Source: Oasisia sp. SBJ-2009 (lineage: Eukaryota; Annelida; Polychaeta; Sabellida; Siboglinidae). From it: a stretch of 64,000 nucleotides of DNA. Position numbers and translations under genes: made by a program. The stretch covers positions 50,369,863 to 50,433,862 of the forward strand of contig OZ024860.1 of NCBI GenBank assembly GCA_964017155.1, given 5' to 3'. The notes below the pieces were generated by a model. That model saw only the letters and a program-made list of their open reading frames with translations. It was not told where the DNA came from and ran no database searches. Shown piece by piece: positions 39,101-45,685 of this stretch; positions within the stretch are counted from its first letter, which is position 1, and the number at the start of each line of letters is the position of its first letter.

Positions 39101-39697
39101 CACAAGACATGTCACCAACAGGTGTAATAAGACATGTCACCAACAGGTGTCACAAGACATGTCACCAACAGGTGTAATAAGACATGTCACCAACAGGTGT
39201 CACAAGACATGTCACCAACAGGTGTCACAAGATATGTCACCAAAAGGTGTAATAAGACATCACTAAAAGGTTAAGCGACGGTCGGTTAAGCGACGGTCGG
39301 ATAAGCGACGGTCGGTTAAGCGACGGTCGGTTAAGCTAGTCGGTTAAGCGACAGTCGGTTAAGCGACAGTCGGTTAAGCGACAGTCGGATAAGCTACAGT
39401 CGGTTAAGCGACAGTCGGTTAAGCGACAGTCGGTTAAGCGACAGTCGGTTAAGCGACAGTCGGTTAAGCGAGACTAGCCTGATCCAAGACTGACAAAGTG
39501 ATTTCTAGGGAGGGGTTGGGGGTTGGGGCGTGAGACTCACCCTTGGGCGTGGTGACGGGACAGCCCAGGTCCATCCTCTGGAGCCGGGCCAGGGCAATCT
39601 TCTGGAGTGAGAGTCGCTCCACCTCCGACAGAGAGGTCAGGTTGGTGGTGGTCAGCACCACCTTGCGTCCACTCATGCTGCTCCAGGTGTACAACCC
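15312..39697 (-). CDS. ARHGAP6: ARHGAP6-like Rho GTPase-activating protein, eleven exons, 5' end missing
   Basis: Spliced coding region, read on the minus strand as exons 39697-39541, 33088-32981, 30103-29959, 28005-27987, 26970-26772, 25127-25072, 24406-24256, 22481-22330, 21184-21011, 17697-17600 and 16179-15312. All borders are AG/GT and all phases match, giving 708 codons plus stop without an internal stop. RhoGAP proteins stimulate GTP hydrolysis by Rho-family GTPases; vertebrate ARHGAP6 acts on RhoA and remodels actin. Family assignment rests on blocks outside the GAP domain ([36 protein letters not shown]) as well as the domain itself. Arg, Lys and Asn expected for catalysis are present ([31 protein letters not shown]). 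In vertebrates ARHGAP36 is the paralogue, so an invertebrate copy may be ancestral to both. The exon carrying the N-terminus was not identified. Assignment to the family is strong; one-to-one orthology is inferred. Confidence 0.9.
16180..17599 (-). other. Last intron of the GAP gene
   Basis: Between exon I and the terminal exon. Contains the compound GT repeat at 16722-17030 and a small duplicated gaaatagtttcttatacact (17391, 17410). Confidence 0.8.
16722..17030. repeat. (GT)n and related TGTA/TGCG compound repeat
   Basis: A pure GT run (about 16722-16766) followed by 250 bases of GT-rich sequence with ATGTGTG and CGTGTG variants. Open frames in it are artefacts. Confidence 0.95.
17600..17697 (-). 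CDS. ARHGAP6: ARHGAP6-like exon I, post-GAP conserved block
   Basis: 98 nt, phase 0 in, two bases out. Acceptor ttctttcacag; donor GTAGGT. Too short to stand out as an ORF. It encodes [20 protein letters not shown] then [12 protein letters not shown]. Vertebrate ARHGAP6 carries an equivalent block right after the GAP domain (VPPDLQNEV, LLETDPDVVDYLLRRKAS), so this short exon is well supported by both homology and phase. Confidence 0.9.
17698..21010 (-). other. Intron between exons H and I
   Basis: 3.3 kb. A GC-richer stretch at 18240-18430 (with agatctcccccgggagat palindrome) may be a dispersed repeat. About 19750-19790 has a gggaaactgggga duplication, and 19930-19960 has a tgtacagtgtacagtgt run. 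No other exon supported. Confidence 0.75.
21011..21184 (-). CDS. ARHGAP6: ARHGAP6-like exon H, RhoGAP C-terminal part with conserved Asn
   Basis: 174 nt, phase 0 at both ends, 58 codons. Acceptor tttcag before TTG CCT GGC; donor GTGAGC. It encodes [19 protein letters not shown], the RhoGAP signature whose Asn (NLA--FGPN) contacts the GTPase, then [20 protein letters not shown] and [14 protein letters not shown], closing the domain. Being symmetrical in phase, it could be skipped without a frameshift, but loss of the Asn would disable the domain. Confidence 0.95.
21185..22329 (-). other. Intron between exons G and H
   Basis: AT-rich with a short (TA)n at about 21927-21942 and a TATTCG run at 22201-22222. 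Confidence 0.8.
22330..22481 (-). CDS. ARHGAP6: ARHGAP6-like exon G, RhoGAP middle helices
   Basis: 152 nt: two bases complete a Lys codon, then 50 codons ending SPTGHE, phase 0 out. Acceptor tgtttgtag; donor GTGAGA. Sequence [19 protein letters not shown] and [20 protein letters not shown] match the LP--N-DTL--L--FL helix pair of RhoGAP domains. Two AG dinucleotides lie two bases apart; only the upstream one (22483-22482) keeps the frame with exon F. The 26-bp minisatellite begins within a few bases of this acceptor, so the pyrimidine tract is made of repeat sequence. Confidence 0.93.
22484..23952. repeat. 26-bp minisatellite, about 56 copies, abutting a splice acceptor
   Basis: Unit: TGGTCAACGGTCAAACACAT followed by one of three six-base endings (CCCTAG, CGCAAG, CACAAG), each then G. 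Near the exon G side AATGG and AGTGG variants dominate; further away ACGG dominates, so the array has homogenised in blocks. It fills nearly the whole intron between exons F and G and begins within a few bases of the exon G acceptor. Long open frames in three registers are artefacts of repetition. Confidence 0.97.
23953..24255 (-). other. Remainder of intron between exons F and G
   Basis: About 300 bases of unique DNA next to the exon F donor; nothing else seen. Confidence 0.7.
24256..24406 (-). CDS. ARHGAP6: ARHGAP6-like exon F, RhoGAP core with conserved lysine
   Basis: 151 nt, phase 0 in, phase 1 out. Acceptor cctgtag; donor GTAAGT. It encodes [19 protein letters not shown], then [19 protein letters not shown] and [12 protein letters not shown]. 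The Lys in [11 protein letters not shown] is the second invariant RhoGAP residue; LPDPLL is the domain's best-known motif. The first 19 or so bases of this exon, with the acceptor, occur again just upstream at about 24430-24469 (see the decoy entry). Confidence 0.94.
24389..24469. repeat. Tandem duplication of an acceptor and exon start
   Basis: 24389-24429 and 24430-24469 are copies of one 40-41-base unit (agtcaaactcttcccgtagc against agtcaaacttttccaatagc, then tac-ag-ac and gttctagtt). The first copy holds the working exon F acceptor. The second repeats the acceptor (tgctgtag) and the first 19 exon bases with five changes. Confidence 0.85.
24407..25071 (-). other. Intron between exons E and F
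   Basis: Contains the duplicated acceptor at its 3' end and a short aatggtaatggtaat run at about 24670-24715. Confidence 0.75.
25072..25127 (-). CDS. ARHGAP6: ARHGAP6-like exon E, RhoGAP arginine finger
   Basis: 56 nt: two bases complete Gly, then 18 codons [18 protein letters not shown], phase 0 out. Acceptor gtgcccag; donor GTGAGT. The Arg of GIFR is the arginine finger that RhoGAP domains insert into the GTPase active site (Arg85 in p50RhoGAP numbering). Its retention argues for an active GAP rather than a pseudo-GAP. GSSK after the finger is the form seen in ARHGAP6. Confidence 0.93.
25128..26771 (-). other. Intron between exons D and E
   Basis: Holds a 16-bp minisatellite (25757-25949); the rest is unremarkable. 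Confidence 0.75.
25757..25949. repeat. 16-bp minisatellite, about 12 copies
   Basis: Unit TTGTGTGAACCTAGGG, nearly perfect in the centre and diverged at the 3' end (ttatgttaaccaaggg). CCTAGG is palindromic. Confidence 0.93.
26772..26970 (-). CDS. ARHGAP6: ARHGAP6-like exon D, Ser-rich linker into start of RhoGAP domain
   Basis: 199 nt, phase 0 in, phase 1 out. Acceptor ttctgcccacag before GGT; donor GTGAGT after TAT G. The first half is a Ser-rich linker ([18 protein letters not shown]) with [14 protein letters not shown]; vertebrate ARHGAP6 has a similar LLEALQLSL stretch. The second half starts the GAP domain: [16 protein letters not shown], equivalent to the first helix of RhoGAP folds (VP-IV--C--HLE--G). 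The domain continues in exon E with the catalytic arginine. Confidence 0.92.
26971..27986 (-). other. Intron between microexon and exon D
   Basis: 1 kb, AT-rich, with ccaggtggcaccaccaggtggc duplication near 27800. No further exon is needed by the phases. Confidence 0.75.
27987..28005 (-). CDS. ARHGAP6: 19-nt microexon encoding a poly-Ser step
   Basis: Bases 28005-27987 are flanked by a textbook acceptor (tttttccctcttgcag) and donor (GTAAGT). Nineteen nucleotides fit the gap between exon C (two bases left over) and the next exon (phase 0) exactly: CG+A gives Arg, then KSSSSS. The result reads [18 protein letters not shown], matching the Ser-rich linker that vertebrate ARHGAP6 has at this position. 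Skipping it would shift the frame into the GAP-domain exons. It is too short for ORF-based finding and is supported only by phase, splice signals and linker composition. Confidence 0.8.
28006..29958 (-). other. Intron between exon C and microexon
   Basis: Includes a GC-rich block at 28490-28580 of unknown origin and the poly-G run below. No other exon supported. Confidence 0.7.
28816..28840. repeat. Uninterrupted run of 25 G
   Basis: On the transcribed (minus) sense the RNA would have 25 C. Length in the assembly may be unreliable. Confidence 0.95.
29959..30103 (-). CDS. ARHGAP6: ARHGAP6-like exon [13 protein letters not shown] block
   Basis: 145 nt, two bases complete the first codon and two bases are left at the end. 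Acceptor ttatattgcag; donor GTACGT after TCT CG. It encodes [19 protein letters not shown], then a charged stretch with [20 protein letters not shown] and THRPS. The [12 protein letters not shown] block corresponds to FGMPLSQVIAND of vertebrate ARHGAP6. RRDSL is a basophilic-kinase-like site (R-R-x-S). The acceptor sits against a dispersed stem-loop element at 30118-30200, whose A/T tail becomes the pyrimidine-rich tract on the minus strand. Confidence 0.88.
30118..30200 (+). repeat. Dispersed stem-loop element, copy C, next to exon C acceptor
   Basis: AAGAATAATAAAATACAATA, then TTTATATAGCACC, loop, GGTGCTCTATGGCACTTTAC and an AATAATAATAAT tail. Stem is GCACC/GGTGC, unlike the GCGCC/GGCGC of other copies. 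Starts about 15 bases upstream of the exon C acceptor. Confidence 0.65.
31737..31778. repeat. C-rich tract
   Basis: Runs of 14, 4, 6-7 and 5 C separated by T or A; G-rich on the coding strand and able in principle to form a G-quadruplex in the pre-mRNA. Confidence 0.9.
32400..32465. repeat. Fragment of another dispersed repeat (CTTTATTGTCCCG)
   Basis: ATACAATAAAACTTTATTGT followed by CCCGAACCGGGAAATTCATT. This AATAAAACTTTATTGTCCC arrangement is a familiar element end in marine invertebrate DNA, with a small CCCG/CGGG hairpin. Confidence 0.4.
32981..33088 (-). CDS. ARHGAP6: ARHGAP6-like exon B, polybasic segment
   Basis: 108 nt, entered after one base and left with one base. Acceptor ttcttcag before ATTGG; donor GTAATG. 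Joined to exon A it restores PKD, as in vertebrate ARHGAP6. The 35 codons are strongly basic: [17 protein letters not shown] followed by [18 protein letters not shown]. Vertebrate ARHGAP6 has a comparable Lys/Arg run ending KNKDKE at this place. The cluster could serve as a nuclear localisation or acidic-lipid-binding patch; that is inference from composition. No repeat abuts this exon. Confidence 0.9.
35419..35540. repeat. 37-bp tandem repeat, three copies and a part
   Basis: Unit: GAATGATCCCTGAATACAAC then ATGGA and AGCAAAAT. Confidence 0.9.
36092..36305. repeat. (GT)n/(GCGT)n compound microsatellite
   Basis: About 12 units of GCGT (36107-36158) flanked by GT-rich DNA with GCATGTGCGTG variants. 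All open frames in it are artefacts. Confidence 0.95.
38048..38440. repeat. 22-bp minisatellite, about 18 copies
   Basis: Unit CACGGGGACCATCTCATAAC plus AA. Copies are almost identical; one lacks a G (about 38291) and one has CATTAC for CATAAC. Shares GGGACCATCTCA with the 44-bp array at 4.1-4.6 kb. Confidence 0.97.
38800..39262. repeat. 25-bp minisatellite, about 18 copies
   Basis: Unit AAGACATGTCACCAACAGGT plus GTCAC (or GTAAT in later copies). Two variant endings alternate in the distal part. Each unit holds a CAGGTG E-box-like core and an AGACATGTCA palindromic core. Confidence 0.96.
39270..39472. repeat. 15-bp minisatellite, about 13 copies
   Basis: Unit GGTTAAGCGACAGTC; the first copies have GACGGTC, the later ones GACAGTC. 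Starts right where the 25-bp array stops and ends 68 bases from the exon A donor. Confidence 0.96.
39541..39697 (-). CDS. ARHGAP6: ARHGAP6-like exon A, N-terminal family-specific block
   Basis: 157 nt, phase 0 in, phase 1 out. Acceptor is cttgttgcag before GGG; donor is GTGAGT after CCC AAG G. It encodes 52 residues beginning [15 protein letters not shown] and containing [19 protein letters not shown] and ending CPVTTPK. The same order (TW-S-SGR, SLSE-ER, TIPKD) is found in vertebrate ARHGAP6 N-terminal to the GAP domain, so this exon, not just the GAP fold, fixes the family. Three minisatellite arrays (22, 25 and 15 bp) fill the intron directly 3' of its donor, the nearest ending about 68 bp away. 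It is the most upstream exon I can support; phase 0 at the acceptor means another coding exon, or a start not seen here, lies further upstream. Confidence 0.9.
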
Positions 39698-39764
39698 CTG
39701 CAACAAGAAAGGGGACGTCTCAACACTGATGACCGACAATTTGTTTTTTACTTTTCAAATTTTA

Positions 39765-39830
39765 TTTAGGTTTTTTTGTATAGTGCCCGAATCAATAGTA
39801 TTACTCTCAGGCGCTTCACATAAATGTACA
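39765..39830 (+). repeat. Dispersed stem-loop element, copy D, near exon A acceptor
   Basis: TTTATTTAGG then TATAGTGCCCG, a loop and AGGCGCTTCACAT. Lies about 70 bases upstream of the exon A acceptor. More diverged than the other copies. Confidence 0.45.
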
Positions 39831-39910
39831 AACAGTAGCTAAAATTGGATGATAAATTATTAGTAAAATAGATATATGTATATATGGATGATATATTATT
39901 AAAATAAATA

Positions 39911-39913
39911 AAC

Positions 39914-40010
<97 letters not shown>
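39911..40010. repeat. (ATACAT)n microsatellite
   Basis: About 16 near-perfect CATATA hexamers. Confidence 0.95.
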
Positions 40011-40012
<2 letters not shown>

Positions 40013-40925
40013 TATATAAACATTATAAATATAAGCCTATACATGAAACAGTAAAATTAAATAGCACAGTCGTTACATTAGCTTACAAATGCGACGGATT
40101 AAAATGTGATCATTTGTTGGTCATTTATTAATGTACTCTTAATGTTATAATAGACATATTGAACATATGCTGCATGTCAAATTGTGTTCGAATAATGAAT
40201 AATGGAATCGCAGCATTATTTTACCATAGAATATTCAAGTTGTAAACATTACTACAGGGTATTCTAAATGTGACCCACCATGCCAAAATGCGATGTTTGA
40301 TAGGTGTCAAAACACACCCAGATAAACACATCTAAACATTATTCATGACACTTAAACCACTGACACATGTCAGATCATCCTATTTGGGATTGATGTCGAT
40401 GGAAATTCATTTTTGACAAAAATGTGCCATATTGTTTTGGCTCGTATATTGTTATAAGCTCCACCGAGAAGCGTCTCATTTTGGTCACAAATGTCCCTTC
40501 TGGCAACATGACAGGTGTCAGTGCAGTCCTACGTCCAGTGCGGTTGCAGTGGTCCCACGCACTGACCAACCCATTCACACCTGATAATTACTCTGACTGA
40601 TTACAGGTGTTGTAGTCTATTCATGTATGTAATATGTCTCAATGACATTTTATAATAATGTAATGCCCTCATCAAATCTTGCACTGTTAAAACATAAGGC
40701 TGTGGAAGAAAATCTACCAGGGTTGCAACATGTATACCCTCTTTTCCAAAAGTGCACACTGATACCACTGAACCCTGAGAAATAACCAAACTTACTACTT
40801 CAAAACTATCATTTTTCGATCCAGAATCAGCACTCCACGTTACTGTTATTCACAAGTTGGTAAAAGGGTTCATAAAACCAATCCTTAACCCAGTGATCTG
40901 TTACATCATCGGTTCTGCCTGAGTC
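40011..40925. other. No gene seen
   Basis: AT-rich DNA between two repeats, with no supported exon. Confidence 0.5.
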
Positions 40926-40927
40926 AC

Positions 40928-43900
40928 TGTCGGAATCCCTACTTTGGTCATGTCTACTGTTTTGTTGAGGGTCGGAATCCCTACTTTGGTCATGTCTACT
41001 GTTTTGTTGAGGGTTGGAATCCCTACTTTGGTCATGTCTACTGTTTTGTTGAGGGTCGGAATCCCTACTTTGGTCATGTCTACTGTTTTGTTGAGGGTCG
41101 GAATCCCTACTTTGGTCATGTCTACTGTTTTGTTGAGGGTCGGAATCCCTACTTTGGTCATGTTTACTGTTTTGTTGAGGGTCGGAATCCCTACTTTGGT
41201 CATGTTTACTGTTTTGTTGAGGGTCGGAATCCCTACTTTGGTCATGTTTACTGTTTTGTTGAGGGTCGGAATCCCTACTTTGGTCATGTCTACTGTTTTG
41301 TTGAGGGTCGGAATCCCTACTTTGGTCATGTCTACTGTTTTGTTGAGGGTCGGAATCCCTACTTTGGTCATGTCTACTGTTTTGTTGAGGGTCGGAATCC
41401 CTACTTTGGTCATGTCTACTGTTTTGTTGAGGGTCGGAATCCCTACTTTGGTCATGTCTACTGTTTTGTTGAGGGTCGGAATCCCTACTTTGGTCATGTC
41501 TACTGTTTTGTTGAGGGTCGGAATCCCTACTTTGGTCATGTCTACTGTTTTGTTGAGGGTCGGAATCCCTACTTTGGTCATGTTTACTGTTTTGTTGAGG
41601 GTCGGAATCCCTACTTTGGTCATGTTTACTGTTTTGTTGAGGGTCGGAATCCCTACTTTGGTCATGTTTACTGTTTTGTTGAGGGTCGGAATCCCTACTT
41701 TGGTCATGTCTACTGTTTTGTTGAGGGTCGGAATCCCTACTTTGGTCATGTCTACTGTTTTGTTGAGGGTCGGAATCCCTACTTTGGTCATGTCTACTGT
41801 TTTGTTGAGGGTCGGAATCCCTACTTTGGTCATGTCTACTGTTTTGTTGAGGGTCGGAATCCCTACTTTGGTCATGTCTACTGTTTTGTTGAGGGTCGGA
41901 ATCCCTACTTTGGTCATGTCTACTGTTTTGTTGAGGGTCGGAATCCCTACTTTGGTCATGTCTACTGTTTTGTTGAGGGTCGGAATCCCTACTTTGGTCA
42001 TGTCTACTGTTTTGTTGAGGGTTGGAATCCCTACTTTGGTCATGTCTACTGTTTTGTTGAGGGTTGGAATCCCTACTTTGGTCATGTCTACTGTTTTGTT
42101 GAGGGTCGGAATCCCTACTTTGGTCATGTCTACTGTTTTGTTGAGGGTTGGAATCCCTACTTTGGTCATGTCTACTGTTTTGTTGAGGGTTGGAATCCCT
42201 ACTTTGGTCATGTTTACTGTTTTGTTGAGGGTCGGAATCCCTACTTTGGTCATGTCTACTGTTTTGTTGAGGGTTGGAATCCCTACTTTGGTCATGTTTA
42301 CTGTTTTGTTGAGGGTTGGAATCCCTACTTTGGTCATGTCTACTGTTTTGTTGAGGGTTGGAATCCCTACTTTGGTCATGTCTACTGTTTTGTTGAGGGT
42401 CGGAATCCCTACTTTGGTCATGTCTACTGTTTTGTTGAGGGTTGGAATCCCTACTTTGGTCATGTCTACTGTTTTGTTGAGGGTCGGAATCCCTACTTTG
42501 GTCATGTCTACTGTTTTGTTGAGGGTTGGAATCCCTACTTTGGTCATGTCTACTGTTTTGTTGAGGGTTGGAATCCCTACTTTGGTCATGTCTACTGTTT
42601 TGTTGAGGGTCGGAATCCCTACTTTGGTCATGTCTACTGTTTTGTTGAGGGTCGGAATCCCTACTTTGGTCATGTTTACTGTTTTGTTGAGGGTCGGAAT
42701 CCCTACTTTGGTCATGTCTACTGTTTTGTTGAGGGTCGGAATCCCTACTTTGGTCATGTCTACTGTTTTGTTGAGGGTCGGAATCCCTACTTTGGTCATG
42801 TCTACTGTTTTGTTGAGGGTTGGAATCCCTACTTTGGTCATGTCTACTGTTTTGTTGAGGGTCGGAATCCCTACTTTGGTCATGTCTACTGTTTTGTTGA
42901 GGGTCGGAATCCCTACTTTGGTCATGTCTACTGTTTTGTTGAGGGTCGGAATCCCTACTTTGGTCATGTCTACTGTTTTGTTGAGGGTCGGAATCCCTAC
43001 TTTGGTCATGTCTACTGTTTTGTTGAGGGTTGGAATCCCTACTTTGGTCATGTCTACTGTTTTGTTGAGGGTCGGAATCCCTACTTTGGTCATGTCTACT
43101 GTTTTGTTGAGGGTCGGAATCCCTACTTTGGTCATGTCTACTGTTTTGTTGAGGGTCGGAATCCCTACTTTGGTCATGTCTACTGTTTTGTTGAGGGTTG
43201 GAATCCCTACTTTGGTCATGTCTACTGTTTTGTTGAGGGTCGGAATCCCTACTTTGGTCATGTCTACTGTTTTGTTGAGGGTCGGAATCCCTACTTTGGT
43301 CATGTCTACTGTTTTGTTGAGGGTCGGAATCCCTACTTTGGTCATGTCTACTGTTTTGTTGAGGGTCGGAATCCCTACTTTGGTCATGTCTACTGTTTTG
43401 TTGAGGGTTGGAATCCCTACTTTGGTCATGTCTACTGTTTTGTTGAGGGTCGGAATCCCTACTTTGGTCATGTCTACTGTTTTGTTGAGGGTCGGAATCC
43501 CTACTTTGGTCATGTCTACTGTTTTGTTGAGGGTCGGAATCCCTACTTTGGTCATGTCTACTGTTTTGTTGAGGGTTGGAATCCCTACTTTGGTCATGTC
43601 TACTGTTTTGTTGAGGGTCGGAATCCCTACTTTGGTCATGTCTACTGTTTTGTTGAGGGTCGGAATCCCTACTTTGGTCATGTTTACTGTTTTGTTGAGG
43701 GTCGGAATCCCTACTTTGGTCATGTCTACTGTTTTGTTGAGGGTCGGAATCCCTACTTTGGTCATGTCTACTGTTTTGTTGAGGGTCGGAATCCCTACTT
43801 TGGTCATGTCTACTGTTTTGTTGAGGGTCGGAATCCCTACTTTGGTCATGTCTACTGTTTTGTTGAGGGTCGGAATCCCTACTTTGGTCATGTCTACTGT

Positions 43901-44246
43901 TTTGTTGAGGGTCGGAATCCCTACTTTGGTCATGTTTACTGTTTTGTTGAGGGTCGGAATCCCTACTTTGGTCATGTCTACTGTTTTGTTGAGGGTCGGA
44001 ATCCCTACTTTGGTCATGTTTACTGTTTTGTTGAGGGTCGGAATCCCTACTTTGGTCATGTCTACTGTTTTGTTGAGGGTCGGAATCCCTACTTTGGTCA
44101 TGTCTACTGTTTTGTTGAGGGTCGGAATCCCTACTTTGGTCATGTCTACTGTTTTGTTGAGGGTCGGAATCCCTACTTTGGTCATGTTTACTGTTTTGTT
44201 GAGGGTCGGAATCCCTACTTTGGTCATGTCTACTGTTTTGTTGAGG
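40928..44246. repeat. 42-bp minisatellite, about 79 copies, open in three frames
   Basis: Unit: GGTCGGAATCCCTACTTTGG, then TCATGTCTACTGTTTTGTTG and AG. Copies differ almost only at two C/T positions (GGTCGG/GGTTGG and ATGTCTAC/ATGTTTAC). As 42 is a multiple of three and the unit has no stop in three registers, it is open for over 1100 codons on both strands. On the minus strand 44279-40827 the repeat would read QQNSRHDQSRDSDP; another minus frame and a plus frame are equally open. There is no synonymous variation, no domain and no homologue I know, so I call it a repeat, not a gene. Confidence 0.93.
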
Positions 44247-45613
44247 CTCAAGAGACAAGTGCACCTTGATAGACTCCACAACATCAACACACCTGACGAT
44301 TGACCATCACAATGGACACTGATTCCTATCTGTCATGTCCATCTAAATTATGATGGATGGTCAGTGGTGACCGATGAATGAAGAACTCCATTTAAGCCAC
44401 AGTACGCACTACAATAACCGCCCTAGGGCGCAAAACCACCGGTACACTGACCACAAGTGATTGTTCGAAACCTGTCGAAGCCACGCCCGATTAACGATTT
44501 GTCAACTCAAAGTTATGCCATTTAAAAGTAACCACTACATACGGAAAAGAATTAAGTGGCGTATCTACCGATAAGATAATGTACTGTAATGATATCAACC
44601 GATACAGAACAAAGTGCCTCATGTGAGTGCGTGTACCCACAATGTCTTAGGCAATCTGTGTAATTACTGGTCCATTATCAACATCAATATAATTATGTTG
44701 GCAATACACGTCCTGTGAACTTAGACGTGTGTAACACATGAGTAGGTAACTGTTGAGATTGGCATCTGTTCTTCTGCGCAGTTTCCTTTGTGAAACTTCC
44801 ATGAACCGGCTTCACTAAGTGCCGTCATGGAAGCAATGAATGAACAACTGAGCGTATGAATCAAAGACTGAACGAGTGGTTGAACAACGTTAGTTTTCAC
44901 ACACGTAGCTGGTCGTGTATGAGTTTGTCATGCTATAGGGCCTCAAGTTTTGGAAAACCTCCAGCTATTACGACATGTTTAAGATGTGATTGAAGATTTA
45001 ACCAGACTGCCATCTATAGCAGAGTGCCAGCTGGCAGACAAACAATGAAGTCATTGCATATTGAGGGTCCACAAATTAGCCATCAATACACATCTAACAC
45101 ACCTTACTGAACTATCTGCTAATTTGAACAAATATAACATCTTGATCATATCAAAGATACATTTTTAGAATAAATACTGTAAGTAACTGATGTGATGAGG
45201 TATTAGAGAGGTCTAATTATGTATGTGGCACAATAACAATTTGAAAATATGTGCTAAAACACAATAACTTGTTTTTATCCCATAATTTACACCAATCAAT
45301 TATATTCATCTTGGTTTCTGCTGGTCACCTGAACTAAGGTAAAGTCCACTTCCTGTCACAGTCATTGCCTCACTGCTACAGCGGGACAGCAAAGGTAATA
45401 ACTTGAGAAATGCACAAAACATTGATTAAAAGACATCCAACCATGAAAGCAACTAATGTCTCAAGTTAGTGATCAATATTTTGTCTCCTATTTAAAAAAA
45501 ACTGCCTAAACATGGTGAAGGCAAATTACATTCCTTGTCTTTAACTGGTGGTAATCAGTCGACCCTAACTGGAACCTGTCATATTAAAGACAATCTTGAA
45601 ACTATCTCAAAGT
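44247..45613. other. No gene seen
   Basis: Unique-looking DNA upstream of the minisatellite; no exon that would join exon A in phase. Confidence 0.5.
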
Positions 45614-45685
45614 GACCTCAATATCAAGGTGGCCTGAATACCAAGGTGGTCTGAATATCAAGGTGGCCTGAATATCAAGGTGACC
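45614..45685. repeat. 17-bp tandem repeat, four copies
   Basis: Unit CAAGGTGGCCTGAATAT, with diverged first and last copies. Confidence 0.85.

Larger units (their letters stand above)
33089..39540 (-). other. Largest traced intron, between exons A and B
   Basis: 6.5 kb. Contains a 37-bp short array (35419), GT-rich DNA (36092), and three stacked minisatellites (38048-39472). The long stretches 33.1-35.4 and 36.4-38.0 kb have no supported exon. Many small open frames here lack motifs. Confidence 0.75.

Noticed and set aside
38569..39266. [16 protein letters not shown] repeat protein
   Set aside because: Artefact of the 25-bp minisatellite in an intron.
40928..44246. CRISPR array or similar repeat-spacer system
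   Set aside because: Units are directly tandem with no spacers, and the window is animal nuclear DNA.
40827..44303. Three ORFs of more than 1100 codons as protein-coding genes
   Set aside because: All are created by a 42-bp tandem unit without stops; no synonymous signal, no domain, three frames equally open.
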